From Valencia hispanica (Eukaryota > Chordata > Actinopteri > Cyprinodontiformes > Valenciidae): a stretch of DNA of 64,000 nucleotides. The position numbers and the translations under genes are program-made. Below, in pieces: positions 22,271-35,783 of this stretch; positions within the stretch are counted from its first letter, which is position 1, and each line of letters starts with the position of its first letter. Where the stretch lies: the NCBI GenBank assembly GCA_963556495.2, contig OY747722.1, forward strand, positions 22,025,001-22,089,000, read 5' to 3'. The notes beneath the pieces are model-generated. The model saw only the letters and a program-made list of their open reading frames with translations. It had not been told where the DNA came from and did not search any database.

Positions 22271-25200
22271 GTTCTTATTGATAGATCAACAGCACAGTCC
22301 GCCTTTTATCCCCACTCCCCTTTTTGCTGTAGCTGCATGAGGAATCTGTAGGGAACCCTAATCAAATAACTTGCAGGCAATCACGGCTGCCATTTCAGTC
22401 ATTTTACTGGAATAAGCACAGATGCTGGCTGGGCTCCCTCCTGGGCTATCAGACCAAATCCACCGTTGTAAGGCCTTACCCATCGCTATTTCCTGTCTCA
22501 GCTTCCGAGACATTTATAGGCTGAGGGGTGCACTGCAATAATGACTTTTAGTTTATTGCTAACGAGTAACCCACCAGTAAAAATGGCAGATACTAAATGA
22601 TTTGCGAGTTTAATTCCTCCACCTGGCCCCCTGATGGCCTATCGTCCCCCACCTACGCTCCAGTACACATAAATAACATGTTAATGATTGGTTTGTGGAT
22701 AATGGCTTCTGTGGGCAGTGATTTGTTATGGCCATTCAAAGTTATTAGTGAATCATACCGTAGACAGTGAGCTGTGATAGCTTAACACAGATCAATAGGT
22801 ATTTTTGGGTTGTTCTGGGTCCTTTGTCTTGTCTGCCAGACAAAATAACAGGATTCAGATATGAAAGGTTTCTGATTGAGCTTCATTATTTCATCAACCC
22901 AGCTGAATTATTTTCACATCGTTGTCCTGAGAATGGTTCGCACAGGGAGAAGAAGTGAAGTGACATTAAACCACACCTACGCTCTGGAGGCATAAAATGG
23001 TCTGCTAATGACATCACATTTTTGGTGTAAGTGATCTTAGTGTCTCTAAGTCTACATCAGATTTGTTACCACCAAAATAACTTTAAATAAATGATTGAAT
23101 AATTATTTATTTTGATTTAATTTTAAATTGACTTTGTTTAGTTTTAAATGATAATGATATACATAGAACCAGTTTGACTTACTCAAAAAAAGGTACTGCA
23201 TGAATTCCTGAAAATGGAGAAAAGCTATCATGGCACAATTTATAATAAGCAGGTATAGGTATAAATACTTTTGAAGGTCTTTTATCTACATTGCTTTTTG
23301 AGTGATTTTGCCCATTTGTGGACTTCATTGTAAATGGAGGCAATAGGTTAAGCAAATTTACAAGCACTGGACTACTCTGTTTTTAATATTGTTCTTGTTA
23401 AAAATTAAACAGTCCAAGTTTGGCACTTTTATACAAATACAGTCATTGGAAAAAGCCCCTATTCCATGATTGGTAGAAGTATATTTAGTGGCAAAAACTT
23501 GATCTTTCCTTGTATGAATTTATCAGATGCTCACAATGTTGCGGAGTAACTTTTACCCACTCTTCAAACAAATCATTTCAGTCTGATTGAGGCCTTCATT
23601 ATACATTATGACCAAACGTCTCTGAGTCTCTTCTATCGAAATTACACTTTTCCAAATGTTCTTTGGTTCATTTAAATGCACCATAGCAAAACAATTTTCC
23701 CATTGCACAGCAAGATTAACTCTTGCAGTTATTTAAGTGAATGTTCTGACAGAAAAATAAAAGGGCAAAGTCATAAAATAATTAGCTGACACGACACTCC
23801 TTTTCTTTCATTTTGTCACGTTAGCGAAATCCTTTCCCTGCAGGAGAGTAATGCTTTTTAGCCAGCTGACTTGCTTAAAAGGCTAAAAAGAAATGAAAGA
23901 AAATGTAGGCTCCTCTTGGCTAACACAGCTTCCAGTTCCGTTCTAGTTCTAGCTATTTAGAGCAATGTTACCATGAAATTTGAAGGCATTCCTTTGGGAA
24001 AGTCTTTGTCGCAGAGGAAGGAAAGGAATCCTTCCATCCTTCTAAATTAAAACATGATTTACGTTTAGTCCGAGCTATAAACTTGCCTTTGATGGTTCTT
24101 TTGTCAATTAAAAGTAAGTCCAAAAGAAGATTACATAGCGCTCATTACAAGCAGGTTATTCTCGAGGATGTGCAAACTCTGGCTTTCAAACTGCGAGCTG
24201 CTGGGTGGGTTAGAGCAAGGACACATAAAGGGGAGCTCATGCAATGAAAAAGATTCCATCCCTCCACATTATGTAACTCACCGATTGAGGGCTCATCTCT
24301 CACCTCGCTTTTTCCTTCCCATCTCCTGTCCCTTTTCACCTCCCCCGCCTCCTAACAACCCTATGCTTCATGCTCTCATCAACACAAACAAAAGTAGACA
24401 TTTTATAGCTGTTCTCGGACTTGCACACTGGTGTTTTTCCTTCATGTAACAGACACGCCGGTTATCAGCTGGGAGGTACGCAAGGAGAAAACTGCACGCT
24501 CCATTTACAGGCCACCGTCAAAATGCCAATAACAGCACTTATCCACTTGGGGGGAAAAAATGTTAGCCTGTCTGAGAGAGAAGGGCAGCATCAATATTTA
24601 AAAGGAAAACCATTTTTAGATACTTGCGGGCAAAAAGGTGAGTACAGCTTGTTTTAGGATTCTTACACATTTTTTCATGAACATATTCCATACATTTTCT
24701 GATTCAAATTGACAGAGTAACAGTATCCAGCCTTTTATGACCCCCCTTTAGCACCATAATGGTATCTAAGTTTAAAAAAAAATATCATCTATAAATTTTG
24801 TGCAGTTATTTCTTTCAGTTCCAATAGATGGATGGTTGACTGTATGGATGGATAATAGAAAAGATAAAGGTAGACATATATGTATTGATTTAACACTTGG
24901 ACTGTAGGTCAGGAAAAAATCTCTGGAAATACAAATTGTTTTCCATATTTCCTTTGTCTTTTCAGTCCATATCCACAACTAGAAAATGTTCACATTATAC
25001 TCCGCACTTTTCCAGACTGTGTAGGATCTCAGCAGTTAAAAAATCCTTACCTATGACTGAGATCATTGACCTCATCACTGTATCCACAGCATTCATTGGC
25101 CTTAACAGTAGAACTGATACATCGCGGAGGAGCACTGGAAATATTCTTAACTTTAAAACTCACAAACAGAAGATCACATAAACGGTCTTATATCTAAGTT

Positions 25201-26285
25201 TCTCCAGTGTGAGAGAACTGTTCTGTAACTACTCACATGCTTACATTACTCATACTGTTAACAGAAAAAGTGAAACCAATTTATTTTCCCTGTTTCTTTA
25301 GTCCTTCCTGTTTCAGCTTTAATTGCCCCTCCAAAGATGCAATTGGATTAAACGAGGGATACTCCAGGAGCTGTTCAATATTCAGCTGTGGATTCAATAT
25401 TGCTAATTCCCCTCTTGGCCGAGAGAAAACGGTGAGCCATGATTCAGACTGACAGCTCAACAGGAGAGTGTATATTCGAATGAGACAGTATAATATAAGG
25501 CCTCCTATCTCCTGACATTCGTCACCTTGGACCCGTGCAATCTATGACAACACGACTTCACCACTTTCCTAGGGTTTCCGGGTCAAGAATGCTCCCTCTC
25601 CTGCCTTCACCTTCTGTACGACTTGTAGATTGAAATGGAAATCGGCAAGATCAAATGGGATCAATTACTAAATCTGCTGTTTGACAGAAGAGGCAGCCAG
25701 GCTGCCTGAGAAGAGACTGAGAATGGAAAAAGATGAAAGATTTCCTGGAGTGGGAGAAAACATCTTTCATGGCTGAGAGGGGAGAGAGAAAAAAAATTGT
25801 GCACTCGAATGGGTAAAAAAACAAGCGAGGCGGTGGTACGATTGACAGTTTATTTAAGAGGCCATTAACTTTACATACACAGCTTCGCAAAGATACACAT
25901 GCATTGCTTTTAAAGACCCTAAGGCTTTAGATTTTTAAAGAATCCGCTGAATTGAAAACATACCGCATTAAAGCAAAGACATCTCTAGCATGGTGTTGGT
26001 GCTTACTTCCCAAATTGTTTGCCTAATAGAACCAGGAAAAATATGATGAAAGTGGCAGCTTGACCTTTTGAGTTTCATGTTAGTCTTATAAACCTTCCAA
26101 TTATAAATCACCAAAATTGTATATGCATCATGTTGTGTGTGCTGTTTGGGATTAAACATGAGCATGATCCGGATTCCTTCCCAAATTATTTTTGACATTT
26201 GTGAGTCTGTGCTGAACAAAGTGGCACCCATGACACTCATAAAAGCTTCTTGTAAAGAATCCCAGAATGACATCCGGATGTCTGC
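22271..26285. other. No supported gene; non-coding sequence
   Basis: No exon, RNA gene or complete transposon was recognised. At 23430-23480 there is a short Tc1-like terminal word (TACAGTCATTGGAAAAAG), too little to call an element. The part 22290-22720 is repeat-free and holds homeodomain-type cores, as described separately. Frames of 60-100 codons on both strands show no motif. Confidence 0.55.
22290..22720. other. Candidate conserved non-coding element
   Basis: Repeat-free, moderately GC sequence adjacent to the right end of the Tc1 relic with words such as CAATAATGACTTTTAG, GTTAATGATTGGTTTGTGG and CCTAATCAAATAAC. It has no coding frame. The call rests on composition only. Confidence 0.25.
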
Positions 26286-26550
26286 TGACTCTGCAGTATT
26301 CAGTTTTGGTCCTACTTGATTTTTCTGCAGCGTTCGACACTGTAGATCCTAAATTGTTACTACAGAGATTGAGTGTAGACTTTGGTCTTTCTGGAATGTT
26401 TCTGAAGTGGTTGGACTCCTATTTGACGGACCTAACTTTCTCTGTTTGTTTGAACAACAAGATGTCTGAGGCCTCTTTGCTGTATGGTGTTCATCAGAGG
26501 TCAGTCTTAGGACCAATTCTGTTTTTATTGTATATCAGTCCTCTAGGGAA

Positions 26551-27384
26551 TAGGCATGGGCCGGTATGAGATTCTGACGGTATGATAACCATAGGCAAAA
26601 ATATCACGGTTTCACAGTATTATGATTACAGCTCTAAAATTTCTTTATTTATTTTTTTAAAAGGAAAAAACTTTTTACTGATGCATATATGGTAATTAAC
26701 TAGCATGCTAAGATAAATCCTCATTGGCATGCTAGTTACTGTATCTGCCTCAGTTTAAATTTTTTTTTCTAAGTATAGAGATGAAGAAAAGATAAGATAT
26801 GGTAGTTACCATATCTGCCAAGGTAACAAGCTCATTTCAGTAATGTCAGACACTGATACGCTCGTTCATTCCAAGACAGCATAAACTTTACCTTGAATTT
26901 AGCATACAATGATGGGTGGTGCTCCCGAACATGCGCAATCATATTTGATGTATTGTCTCCTCGGGCTGCCACTGTTCTCAAGCACGTTTTGCACGTCGGG
27001 CGAACTTCTTCCAAGCCGTGAACGTCTGGCTTTTTACGGTAGCCGAAGTATTCCCAAACATCCGCTTAGAGACGGTGGAAAAGGTTCTGGGGGCTCGCCT
27101 CCTTCAGCCATCACACAGCCTGCAGCGCAGGCCGTTTGTCACTCACAACAAACACAGGTGTGCGCGGGGGAGGGAGGGGAGAGGGGAAGAGGGAGTGGCG
27201 TTTTACGCTGCAGCTTCACACAGCATGAGGCAGAGGGACCCTTACTTTCTCCCTGGCAAGACGTCACATAAAAAAAAAAAAACTTATTCCGCAGGGACGG
27301 TATGACGGAAAATTTTTGTGGTTTTGAAACCTTGACTTTTTCATACCACGGTATACCTTGAAACCGGTAACCAGCCCATGCCTA
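26551..27384 (-). mobile_element. hAT element with perfect 8-bp target duplication, internally deleted
   Basis: CTAGGGAA occurs at 26543-26550 and 27385-27392, flanking the element exactly. Its ends are TAGGCATGGGCCGGTATGAG and, complementing the right side, TAGGCATGGGCTGGTTACCGG. The only coding remnant is a BED-type zinc finger on the minus strand. At 834 bp it is a deletion derivative needing transposase from elsewhere. Confidence 0.92.
26832..27014 (-). pseudogene. BED-type zinc finger remnant of the hAT transposase
   Basis: The frame encodes C-x2-C ... NTSNMIAHVREHHPSLYAKFK, the pattern of the BED finger (CX2C...HX3-5H) that binds DNA at the N-terminus of many hAT transposases. The rest of the transposase is missing. 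It is on the opposite strand to the LINE it interrupts. Confidence 0.75.
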
Positions 27385-28385
27385 CTAGGGAATATCATCA
27401 GCCATTTTAAGAATGTGTTTTATCATTTCTGTGCTGGTTATATCCAATTGTATTTTTCTTTTAGGGAGTCAGAGCTGCACAAACTGTCAGAGTTCTTGGA
27501 GTGTTTTCCAATTGTAAAAACCTGGCTAAATGATAATTGCCTTCAGTTGAACTCTAAAAAGACTGATAATTGATAATTGCCCCTGAGCAGAAAATCTCCT
27601 CCATTGTAATCCACCTTGGTCCCTTGGCCTCTTCTGTTCAGCCGAGTGTGAGAATTCATGGTGTTTGGTGTGATCACTCTTTGTCTCTTGACAGTGATTC
27701 CAAACTTTTGGTCAGATACTGGTTTTACCACTTGAGAAACATTGCCAAAAAAAGGTCAATCCTATCCAACTCTGGTCTTGAATTGGTCATTCATGCTTTT
27801 ATTTCGTCTAGTCTACATTATTGTAATTCCATTTCTACCTGTTTTATCAAATCTGCTCTGAAGCATCTTGAAATCGTTCCGAATGCTGCAGCAAGGCTTT
27901 TAACAGCATCTAGCAGACATTCTCCCATTACGCCAATTTTATCTTCCTTGCATTGGCTTCCAGTCAAAAACTGGGTTGATTTTAAAATTGTAGTTATGAC
28001 TTTTTTTAGAGCCTTGCATGGGCAGGTACCTAGATCTGTTTGTGATCTGCTTTGCCCCTACCAGGCTATTCGCATGCTTCGGTCCTCGGGCAAGAACCTC
28101 CTTATGATCCTTAAGAGCTGCTTTAAAACCAGAGGAGACTTGTCCTTTCAGGCTGTGGTTCCAAAACTATGGAATGCTCTGCCAACATCCCTGAATGAGG
28201 CTGATTCTGTTGACTCCTTTAAAAAGAAGCTGAAGACATTTCTCTTTAGACAAGCTTTTAGTTGATTCGTCCTTGTAAGTATGTTTTATTTTATCTGTTT
28301 GTAATTTTATAAATGCTTTAAATTGCTTTTGTAAAGAACTTTGATTTTATCTGTGAAAGGTGCTATATAAATAAAATTTCTTCTT

Positions 28386-31300
28386 CTTACAAGTTTGGGA
28401 AAACAGTTGTTTAGAAGATCAAAGCTAGAGGTCTTCAAATCGGTTTAAGGTGTCAACAACTGACCTTTACCTCACAGTAGGTTTAGCTTTGGAGTCTATT
28501 TCTCTTTCAGTTTTACTTTTATCATTTGACCTGAGATTTAAGAAAATAACCATACTTATCCAGAAGAGCATTTCTAAGACAAAACCAGAATTGACACTAT
28601 AAGTGGAAGGTTGCTGCTTTGGCATCAGGAGATATAACGGATACCGCTTGGTGCATAATCTCACCATCGTTTTTTCACAAACTTGGGCAACACTTTTGCA
28701 TATTTTGGAAAAAGACAAACCAAAAGATATGGTGGATGCTAATGAAAAAATCAAACTCCTGAGACTGGTCAGCTAGTAATTAAGAAGAAAATTAGCGTTT
28801 TATCTGAATATGATGTTGTAGTTCCTTTTTTATTACGAGCAAGGATGTCTTTGTTGGCTATTTTAATGTATTATTTAATGACTAACCCTAATCAATTGTA
28901 GAATAATATGTAGATAAAGACTATTTGTAGGGGCTCATTGATACTAAGGATTGTGGCTTTTTTTACTCTTTCTTTTCGGGGTGCTGTCTGTTGGGTATAA
29001 AGATGACTTTTCTGCCGTGGGCTAACTCACAATTACGGTGTCAACTCTTGCATGGTTAATACTCACTTATGCAACTAACAATTTTCTTTATTGTCCTTTT
29101 AGCCGACAGTAAGGAATTGTGTTTATAGGACTCCAAAGAATAAGAATTGTTAGCAGGAGGTCACATAAAATAGTTTTGTTGATCAGGGAGTCATAATCTC
29201 TCATTTTTAGTAAGAGTCAACTGGCCTAACTAAAGATCAGTCCCATAACATAATTCAAACCCAAAGTTTTCAGAAAACAATATCCTATAAAATTAAATCT
29301 AAGATTTGAGCAGAATCATAAGTAATTATTTTGAGAATTCAGGAAAATACTTAAATACAAAGAAAAATAAATAAAGCCTCAGAAAAGTACACAAAGATGG
29401 GATAGGTTATGTAACTGGCACAAATGACAGTGTATATACTTGAGTTAGGAGGTGGTAGAAATACAGCTTAAAGTGTTTAATTAGGCTCTTCTACTAGAGA
29501 TTCCAACATCTTAACCATCTTAATAAGCATGTTCCTTGTGGACCTCTGATCAGAGTCGGAGTCCTCCCTTGGAAGAGGATATTGCTACCTGATCTCTTTT
29601 CTGTACATGTTTGAATGAGGTTGGAATTAAGTCAAGGGTTTCCTGGCTCCTTTGTTCCATCGTATCCTGCTGGGTTGGATAGAGGACAGGGCACTGAGTC
29701 AGCACATCAAGGCGGCTGGATGGAAGAGCTGATTTAAACCATGGCCGAACCAGAGCTCAACTTTCATTAACTGTTGTCATTATTCCCCGGCTGCTGTCTG
29801 ACAGATGGCATTGTGGGAAATCGGATTTTATGGCAGGTCATCTTTCATATCCAATTTCTCTTCCCATTTGATGAGGAGTTCTCGCTCCAGTCAGATTCAT
29901 TTTGCAGTTTGAATATTGATCGGACTATGCACTCTTTCTATTCTCTTTCCAGCCCTGGCTCTACTGCCTTTTAAAAAAAAAAACTAACATGTACTGTAAG
30001 ACTTGAAGGACTTAATGTTCTCTCGCTATTGGTGCTCAGTCTGATTTTGGTGTCTTTCCTTAAGTGATGTAAAGCAACGCATTATTAAAAAAAAGCTGTA
30101 AATCTTAAACCCAATTAACTCCTCTGCAGTTATTACTTCACAATTTTCAAGTTTGCATAAATGCAATCATCGGCTGTAATTACTGTAGGGCCTAATTATC
30201 AGAGTGCATTTAAATTAGAGAGAGTCAGTTATGCAGTGCAAACATGTCTAATGAGATATAAGAGTACAGCAGAGCTACAGCACTTTTTTGGGGTATTATC
30301 CTTTTATGAGCAAATACATTGAGGGCTGTTGCGATTAGCATTGGTCTACATCACCATTCATATAACTTCCAATCCACTGGGAGAACATGCAAGACTTTGC
30401 AATGGTGTTCATTCCGCTTAAACCTTTTCACCATTTGTCAAATTGTAGCGGCAATTGTTTTGGTTTACGTCTCTCCCACGTTTGCACACCTGGAGCCAAG
30501 TATTTTCAAATCCTGACAAAGATTAATCAATTGGATTTAGGTCTTGACTTTGACTAGGCCATTCGAACACACAAACATGCTTTGCCCTTCACCCTTGAGA
30601 TTGTGACAAACATGCAACTAGAGATGCAATGTAAAGTCATTTACAGCCTTTAATAGGTTTCTTCCCAAAGTAATATGTTTCCAACCCTATGCATAACAGT
30701 TATAGCGCTGGAGAGCTCCTTCAGTAAAAGGCTGCTGCATTCTAAATACACAAAAGAGCATTATCGCAATAGACTCTATAACCATCACTGCTCCAAACAA
30801 ACACAATAAGCTGTTTTTACAATCCTGCTATTTTTTGCACTAGTTTTTATGTTCCTGTAAATCTGTCTAGGTTTTGCAAATACACAAATAACACATTGTA
30901 CTTTCCGATAGTAAAGCATGAACCAGCACATCACAGATCAGACTGTTCCGTAGTTATCCTGCTGCTCCGGCGTCTCTCTCTAGTGATCTGACACATCTCT
31001 ATCAGGAACATAACCTTGCTTACCCTAAATTTGTCATCTTGCCCTAGATACATTCACTAGACAGAGAATATATACTTAAATCCTAATCACATAGGAATAT
31101 TCCCACCAAAGACCCTGGTCAGCAATTATAACAAGTGTTCGATAGCTGTAATGTAAATAAAAGTTATTCCATTTATTATTGAGAAGGGTGTAAATAATTA
31201 TATACATGCTGTTTTTTAGTAAAATGTAGATAAAAGCAGGTATTGTTTTTGAGCAATCTATCTCCTATTTTCTGTCAAACAAATTTTAAACAAAGTTATT

Positions 31301-31688
31301 TAAAATAATAAAATCTGGGAGGGGTATAAATAGTTTTTGGCCTAACTGTATTCCTATCTATTTTCTTATTCATTCTGACCAGCTTCCATGCCACTGCTGA
31401 AAAAGCCTCTCCACAGTAGCATGCTACCACAATTTTTCCCCATTGAAGTGGTGTTTTTACAGTAAGTTGTAGTGTTAAATCAGAATGGTAGTTATTGTGG
31501 CTTTATTTTAACAGCCTTCTTCTTGCCATTCCTCATTAAAGGTCAGATATGGGACACAACTGATAGTGGAGCATTAAACATATTCTTCCACCTGAGCTGT
31601 GCATCTCTGAAGCTCCTCCAGACTTACTATGGTGATCTTGGCTGTATTTGTGGTTAATGCTCTCCTTCACTGGCTTATCAGTTTAGGT
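28386..31688. other. Mostly unannotated non-coding sequence with a Tc1 trace
   Basis: No gene is supported. At 30527-30560 the plus strand is the antisense of the Tc1 WPSQSxDLNP motif (GGATTTAGGTCTTGACTTTG), and 31305-31352 resembles a Tc1-type terminus (GGGGTATAAATAGTTTTTGG). Other parts are AT-rich and featureless. Confidence 0.5.
30330..31352 (-). mobile_element. Tc1/mariner relic (low confidence limits)
   Basis: The minus strand at 30560-30527 encodes E-W-P-S-Q-S-Q-D-L-N-P, the motif around the last catalytic region of Tc1 transposases, and a terminus-like word ending CCTAACTGTA lies at 31338-31348. Between them little is recognisable, so these may be two separate fragments. Confidence 0.35.
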
Positions 31689-31770
31689 CAGTGGTCTGCA
31701 ACCTGTGGCTCCAGAGCCACTCTTTTGACCTTCCACAATAGGTCCTTAAAATTTTGGCTAAGATGATTTT
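31689..31770. repeat. hAT-like terminal fragment
   Basis: The sequence CAGTGGTCTGCAACCTGTGG followed by CTCCAGAGCCACTC resembles the start of a class of vertebrate hAT elements. The matching right end was not found. Confidence 0.4.
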
Positions 31771-31988
31771 TTTTTTTTTGTTTGTTTAAACTCCAACTTC
31801 GGTAATGTTTTGAAATATACACATAACAATAGTATTCATTTTTTTGCATTTGTTAAAAAATACTATTTTTCTTCTCCCTAGATTGGAAACTGCTCTTTTA
31901 AAACATAATTTTCTACAAAACTACTTACTCATGTTAACTTTCCTTTCTCTTTTCTCTAATACTAAAGTTATGATGACAGTAGTGATAA

Positions 31989-32410
31989 ATGGAGATGTAA
32001 GAAAATATTGATACACCGACATATCACAATATTTTATTTCCCGATATTGTATTGATATTCAAAAGTAAAAGATTTTTTTTGTTTGTTTTTTAGGATTTGA
32101 ATGGAACCATTAATGATGACAGCCATTTTTGTAGAAAAATTAAAAGTATGACTGGTAGTTTGTGGCTGTTTTCACCTTATTTGTTCCAGTGGATCAACTA
32201 GATCTAGTAATAAAACTGGATGTGTTAAAGTATGAAACAGGTTGGAATGTTTAGAATGCTGTGACAGTTTTTCTACAGTTAAATTCAGTTTTAAAAATCA
32301 CAACATACTGTCTTACTCATTGTATTGCAATATATCGCTATATATTGTATCGCCTCCCCTGTATCGCGATACAAAATCGTATCGCCAGGTTTTTACCAAT
32401 ACACATCCCT
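31989..32410. mobile_element. Short hAT-like MITE with perfect 8-bp target duplication
   Basis: AGTGATAA lies at 31981-31988 and again at 32411-32418. The ends are ATGGAGATGT and, complementing the right side, AGGGATGTGT. Subterminal regions are rich in ATCG/CGAT words (CGATATTG, GTATCGCGATAC). No coding frame is present. The 8-bp duplication suits hAT; the family is not named. Confidence 0.85.
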
Positions 32411-32418
32411 AGTGATAA

Positions 32419-34205
32419 AACCATACTCCACCTGTTTGCTATGACAGAACCCCTGCCAGAAAATGGAAGACCATAATGCGGCATTAAAAATTCAGTATTG
32501 GTGGTAATGAGATTATCTTGTTCTACAAGTAGTGCCTTAGATTTGGGATTTGTACAGAAACACTGAAGCAGCACATACTGCATTCTTGCTGTGAAAATGT
32601 TTGCAGGGATCTGTGTCTTTAAGTCTAGCTGGAAGCTGAGTAGGTCTTTATCATGTAAATATGAGTTGCTTCAGTGAGGCTTGGAAGAATGGGGGCTTTG
32701 GTCAGAATGAGCTTCATGTCATATTAGTATAAGTGATGGCTCATGTTTGAATAACACAATTTACTAAAACAACTCGTAAAATGACTCTTTTCGGTCAGGC
32801 CCGCAGTTGAAGGATCTGTGCTAAAGCCTGTGGGGCATAACGGGGAACATTTGTCTTGACGAAATATTGCAATTTAAGGGGTGATCAAGCATAAGATAAT
32901 GGAAATCTCAATGTGAAAATGCTCATTTCTGAACTCTTTACTGCTTTGCTGGGCTATGAGGCAAACCGCCATCATGGTGGCACAATGTTCTGAGACAGCA
33001 ACACTTGTTTTCTTTTCCGCTCCCATGATTTCCATTTCCAAAATATCTTCAACAATGGAACCTTGAACAAACTCTATCTATGAATAGCAAATGTTGATCT
33101 TGTTTTCTGCTCTTGACCTTTATGTTGAATCTTAATTATTTGACAATTGTAAAAATCTGAGCAAGGGGTCTCCCTATAACCCTACTAAAGGGAGACATGC
33201 GGCTCCTTATTTAACTGTTACTACCAGATTATTTTTATCTGATTTACTGGAAACAATCAAAAACTAGAGAAGCAAATACTACTTTAATGCGTTTAATAAG
33301 AAATCCAGCTCGAATACAAACTCTTAAAACCAGACAAGCAAGAGATATGATACTTCTGTTGGCTTTTGACTTCTCCTCCAAACAAGCAGCAAGGAAAAGC
33401 CTCGACTTCCTTTTTCTGGCTGCTTTGTATCACCTCCTGGCACCGGCTACAACCGGGTTTTTATGGATTCTTCTTCTGGCCTCTGCTCCCCCGATCAACC
33501 CCTCTATGTAAACATTATATTACTCTCGTATGGAATATAAGACTAGTATGTATTCTCCCGCTATCAAACATACAATACATTGTTGTACAATATCATACAC
33601 AATCATTACCCTGCTTCTGTTGCTGAAACGGCATCAGTTGGTTCAGTCAGACATTCCCCAAGTGCTCAGATATTTGTGAACCAGCAGGATTATTCACTTA
33701 TGGACACAACTGGCAGGGGTCAATCATAAAGAGCCCTTAGCCAGCCTAACAACGCGTGAAATACAGAAGTTTTCTTGGTTGACTGGTCTTCCCTGGGGCT
33801 AAAGTCGAGGGTGAACATCACACATTGGAGGAAATATGTGTGTGTGATGCAGGAGGGTAGGGGTTTGTCTGTCTGCTGCACAGGAAAAGCTCAGTTACCA
33901 GGGAGACCCTAACACCCTCCCTGAGCTTTGGAGCGAGACATCACAAAGTATGTAACAAAGTAGAGATGAGCCACAGTGGGCCAGAAAACGTCCCCCCAGC
34001 ATTGAATCACGGAGTGGCACCACAGCTGGATGCCAAGCATTGTCATCCAAGGATGAGTTTCTTTGAGATATGGGCAAAGAAAAGGCCTGGATTTTCCTAC
34101 TGGATACTTCTGTTTCAACTCAAATGTACTAATAGTAGGGGCTGTTAAGTGTATAACATAGATTACATGTGGAATGAAAAAATCAGTTTTGCTGTATTTT
34201 AAAAA
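32419..34205. other. No supported gene; non-coding sequence
   Basis: No protein motif or RNA gene was recognised. The segment 33260-33640 has an LTR-like look (TTTAATAAGAAATCC near its left edge, AT-rich core) but no terminal pair or duplicate was found. Confidence 0.5.
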
Positions 34206-34453
34206 AACTAACAAAAAAAAGGGGGTGGGGGCGATCGAGATGGCAGTTTAAGATTAAGGCTCCACTCAACTCTGCAAAAAAACACCTTTTCATCACCTAT
34301 ATTAAAGTGAAAAGCGACTCTGTACTAATTTGAAGACATCGACAACCACTGGCATTGACAAATCTGGCAAGACGAGTTAAAATCGACCATGCATTTCGAA
34401 GAAGAACACGGGGATGCTAATGCTGACAAAGCCTCTGTGCTAGCGGAGCTAAA

Positions 34454-35783
34454 ATGCCTTCGTACTTTGGTTACAAACTCAACACTACCAACTCTCATTT
34501 GGAAGATATGAAAAACTCTATCAGCGCTTTGGAGCAGAGTATGATCGAGGTGAGGAATGCTGTTGACTCAAATACTGCATGGGTCACTGAAGCTGAACAG
34601 CGTATCTCATCATTAGAGGGCAAGCTAGTGGTTGCTAAAGCGGACTTGGCTAGTGATACCAAACGCATCGCCACTTTGGAAACCAAGACGGACGAGCTAG
34701 AAAACAGAGCACTGCAAGAATCTCCATTTAGTTGGCTTCTGGATAGAGCTGATCCAGAACGCTGCTCCTCGTGTCTTGTCTAGAACCAGGAAAGTAGAGC
34801 ACATCACGCCAGTTCTAAAGTCCTTACCCTGGCTCCCTGTAGCTCAGAGAATAGACTCCAAAATACTTTTACTAGTTTATAAATCATTGAATGGCTTAGA
34901 CCCAAAGTATATTAAAGATGTGCTGTTACTATACCAACCCACCAGAACACTCAGGTCCTCTAATTCCAGTCTATTCAACATCCGTAGAATTAGAACCAAA
35001 CACGGAGAAGCAGCTTTCAGTTTCTATGCTCCTCTAATCTGGAACAAACTTCCAGAAAACTGCAAAGCTGCTGAAACACTGAGTTCATTTAAATCACAAC
35101 TAAAAACGTATCGGCTTAGAGCTGCCTTTGAGTAATGCTTTGATGTATCATGTTTTGTGTATGGTTCTTGCTGTTTTTACATTATATGCTTCGTAATGCC
35201 TTGATGTATCTGTGTATGCTTCTTGCTTTATTGTTTTTTACTTTATATGCTTTGTCTGTGCTTTACTGCTATTTTTATTTTACCTCTTAATCATGTAAAG
35301 CCCCTTGAATCACCTTGTTGTTGAAAGTGTGCTATACAAATAAAATCGCCTTGCCTTGCCTTGCCTTTAAAGAAAAGGCAGAAATGAATCAGTCCCTGTT
35401 GGAGTTCGTGGAGCAATCTTTGCCAAGATGGTTAGATCTGAATGACCAAAGCTTTACTCTTGAACGGGTCCACCGCACTTTGGCACGGCCAAAACCAGGA
35501 CAACAGAGCTGTAATCATCTGCTTTCTGAAGTTTCAAGACAGGGAACTTGTTATCTGCACCGCTAAGGAACTCAATGTTCAACATGAGGGAAGCAAACTC
35601 CTGTTTGTCCCAGATCTGTCTGTGGAAACCATGCGTCAACGCAACGAACTCAACAATGTGAGGAAGAAGTTTGTGGATAAAGGACTTTATTGTGGATTCC
35701 AGATTCCTCCCTGTAAGCTGAGAGTTCTTCATGAAGATAAAATACAGCTATTTGCAACAAGGAAGCCGAAGACTTCTACCAGG

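Larger units (their letters stand above)
26287..28265 (+). pseudogene. L2 ORF2 (interrupted, catalytic motif lost)
   Basis: The coding parts are 26287-26550, 27393-27570 and 27570-28265. Motif A (LLDFSAAFDT) is present, motif B is altered, and the position of YADD before IQLYFSF reads HFCAGY. A tandem GATAATT duplication near 27563-27577 shifts the frame after LQLNSKKTD. The last part shows FYHLRNIAKKRSIL, LHYCNSISTC, LSSLHWLPVKNWVDFKI, and ends WNALPTSLNEAD ... FLFRQAFS, the normal ORF2 C-terminus. Confidence 0.88.
26287..28385 (+). mobile_element. L2-type LINE split by a hAT insertion
   Basis: The plus-strand LINE starts within the polymerase (VLVLLDFSAAFDTVDPKLL, motif A) and continues past motif B (GVHQRSVLGP, altered from the usual GVPQGSVLGP) to 26550, where a hAT interrupts it. 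It resumes at 27393 and ends in a 3' tail (AAAGGTGCTATATAAATAAA) followed by TTCTTC repeats near 28385. Removing 26551-27384 and one target duplication restores the frame. The usual YADD reads CAGY, so it is inactive. Confidence 0.9.

Noticed and set aside
24145..24657. Overlapping frames on both strands that might be an exon
   Set aside because: No motif, no consistent splice sites, and both strands are equally open.
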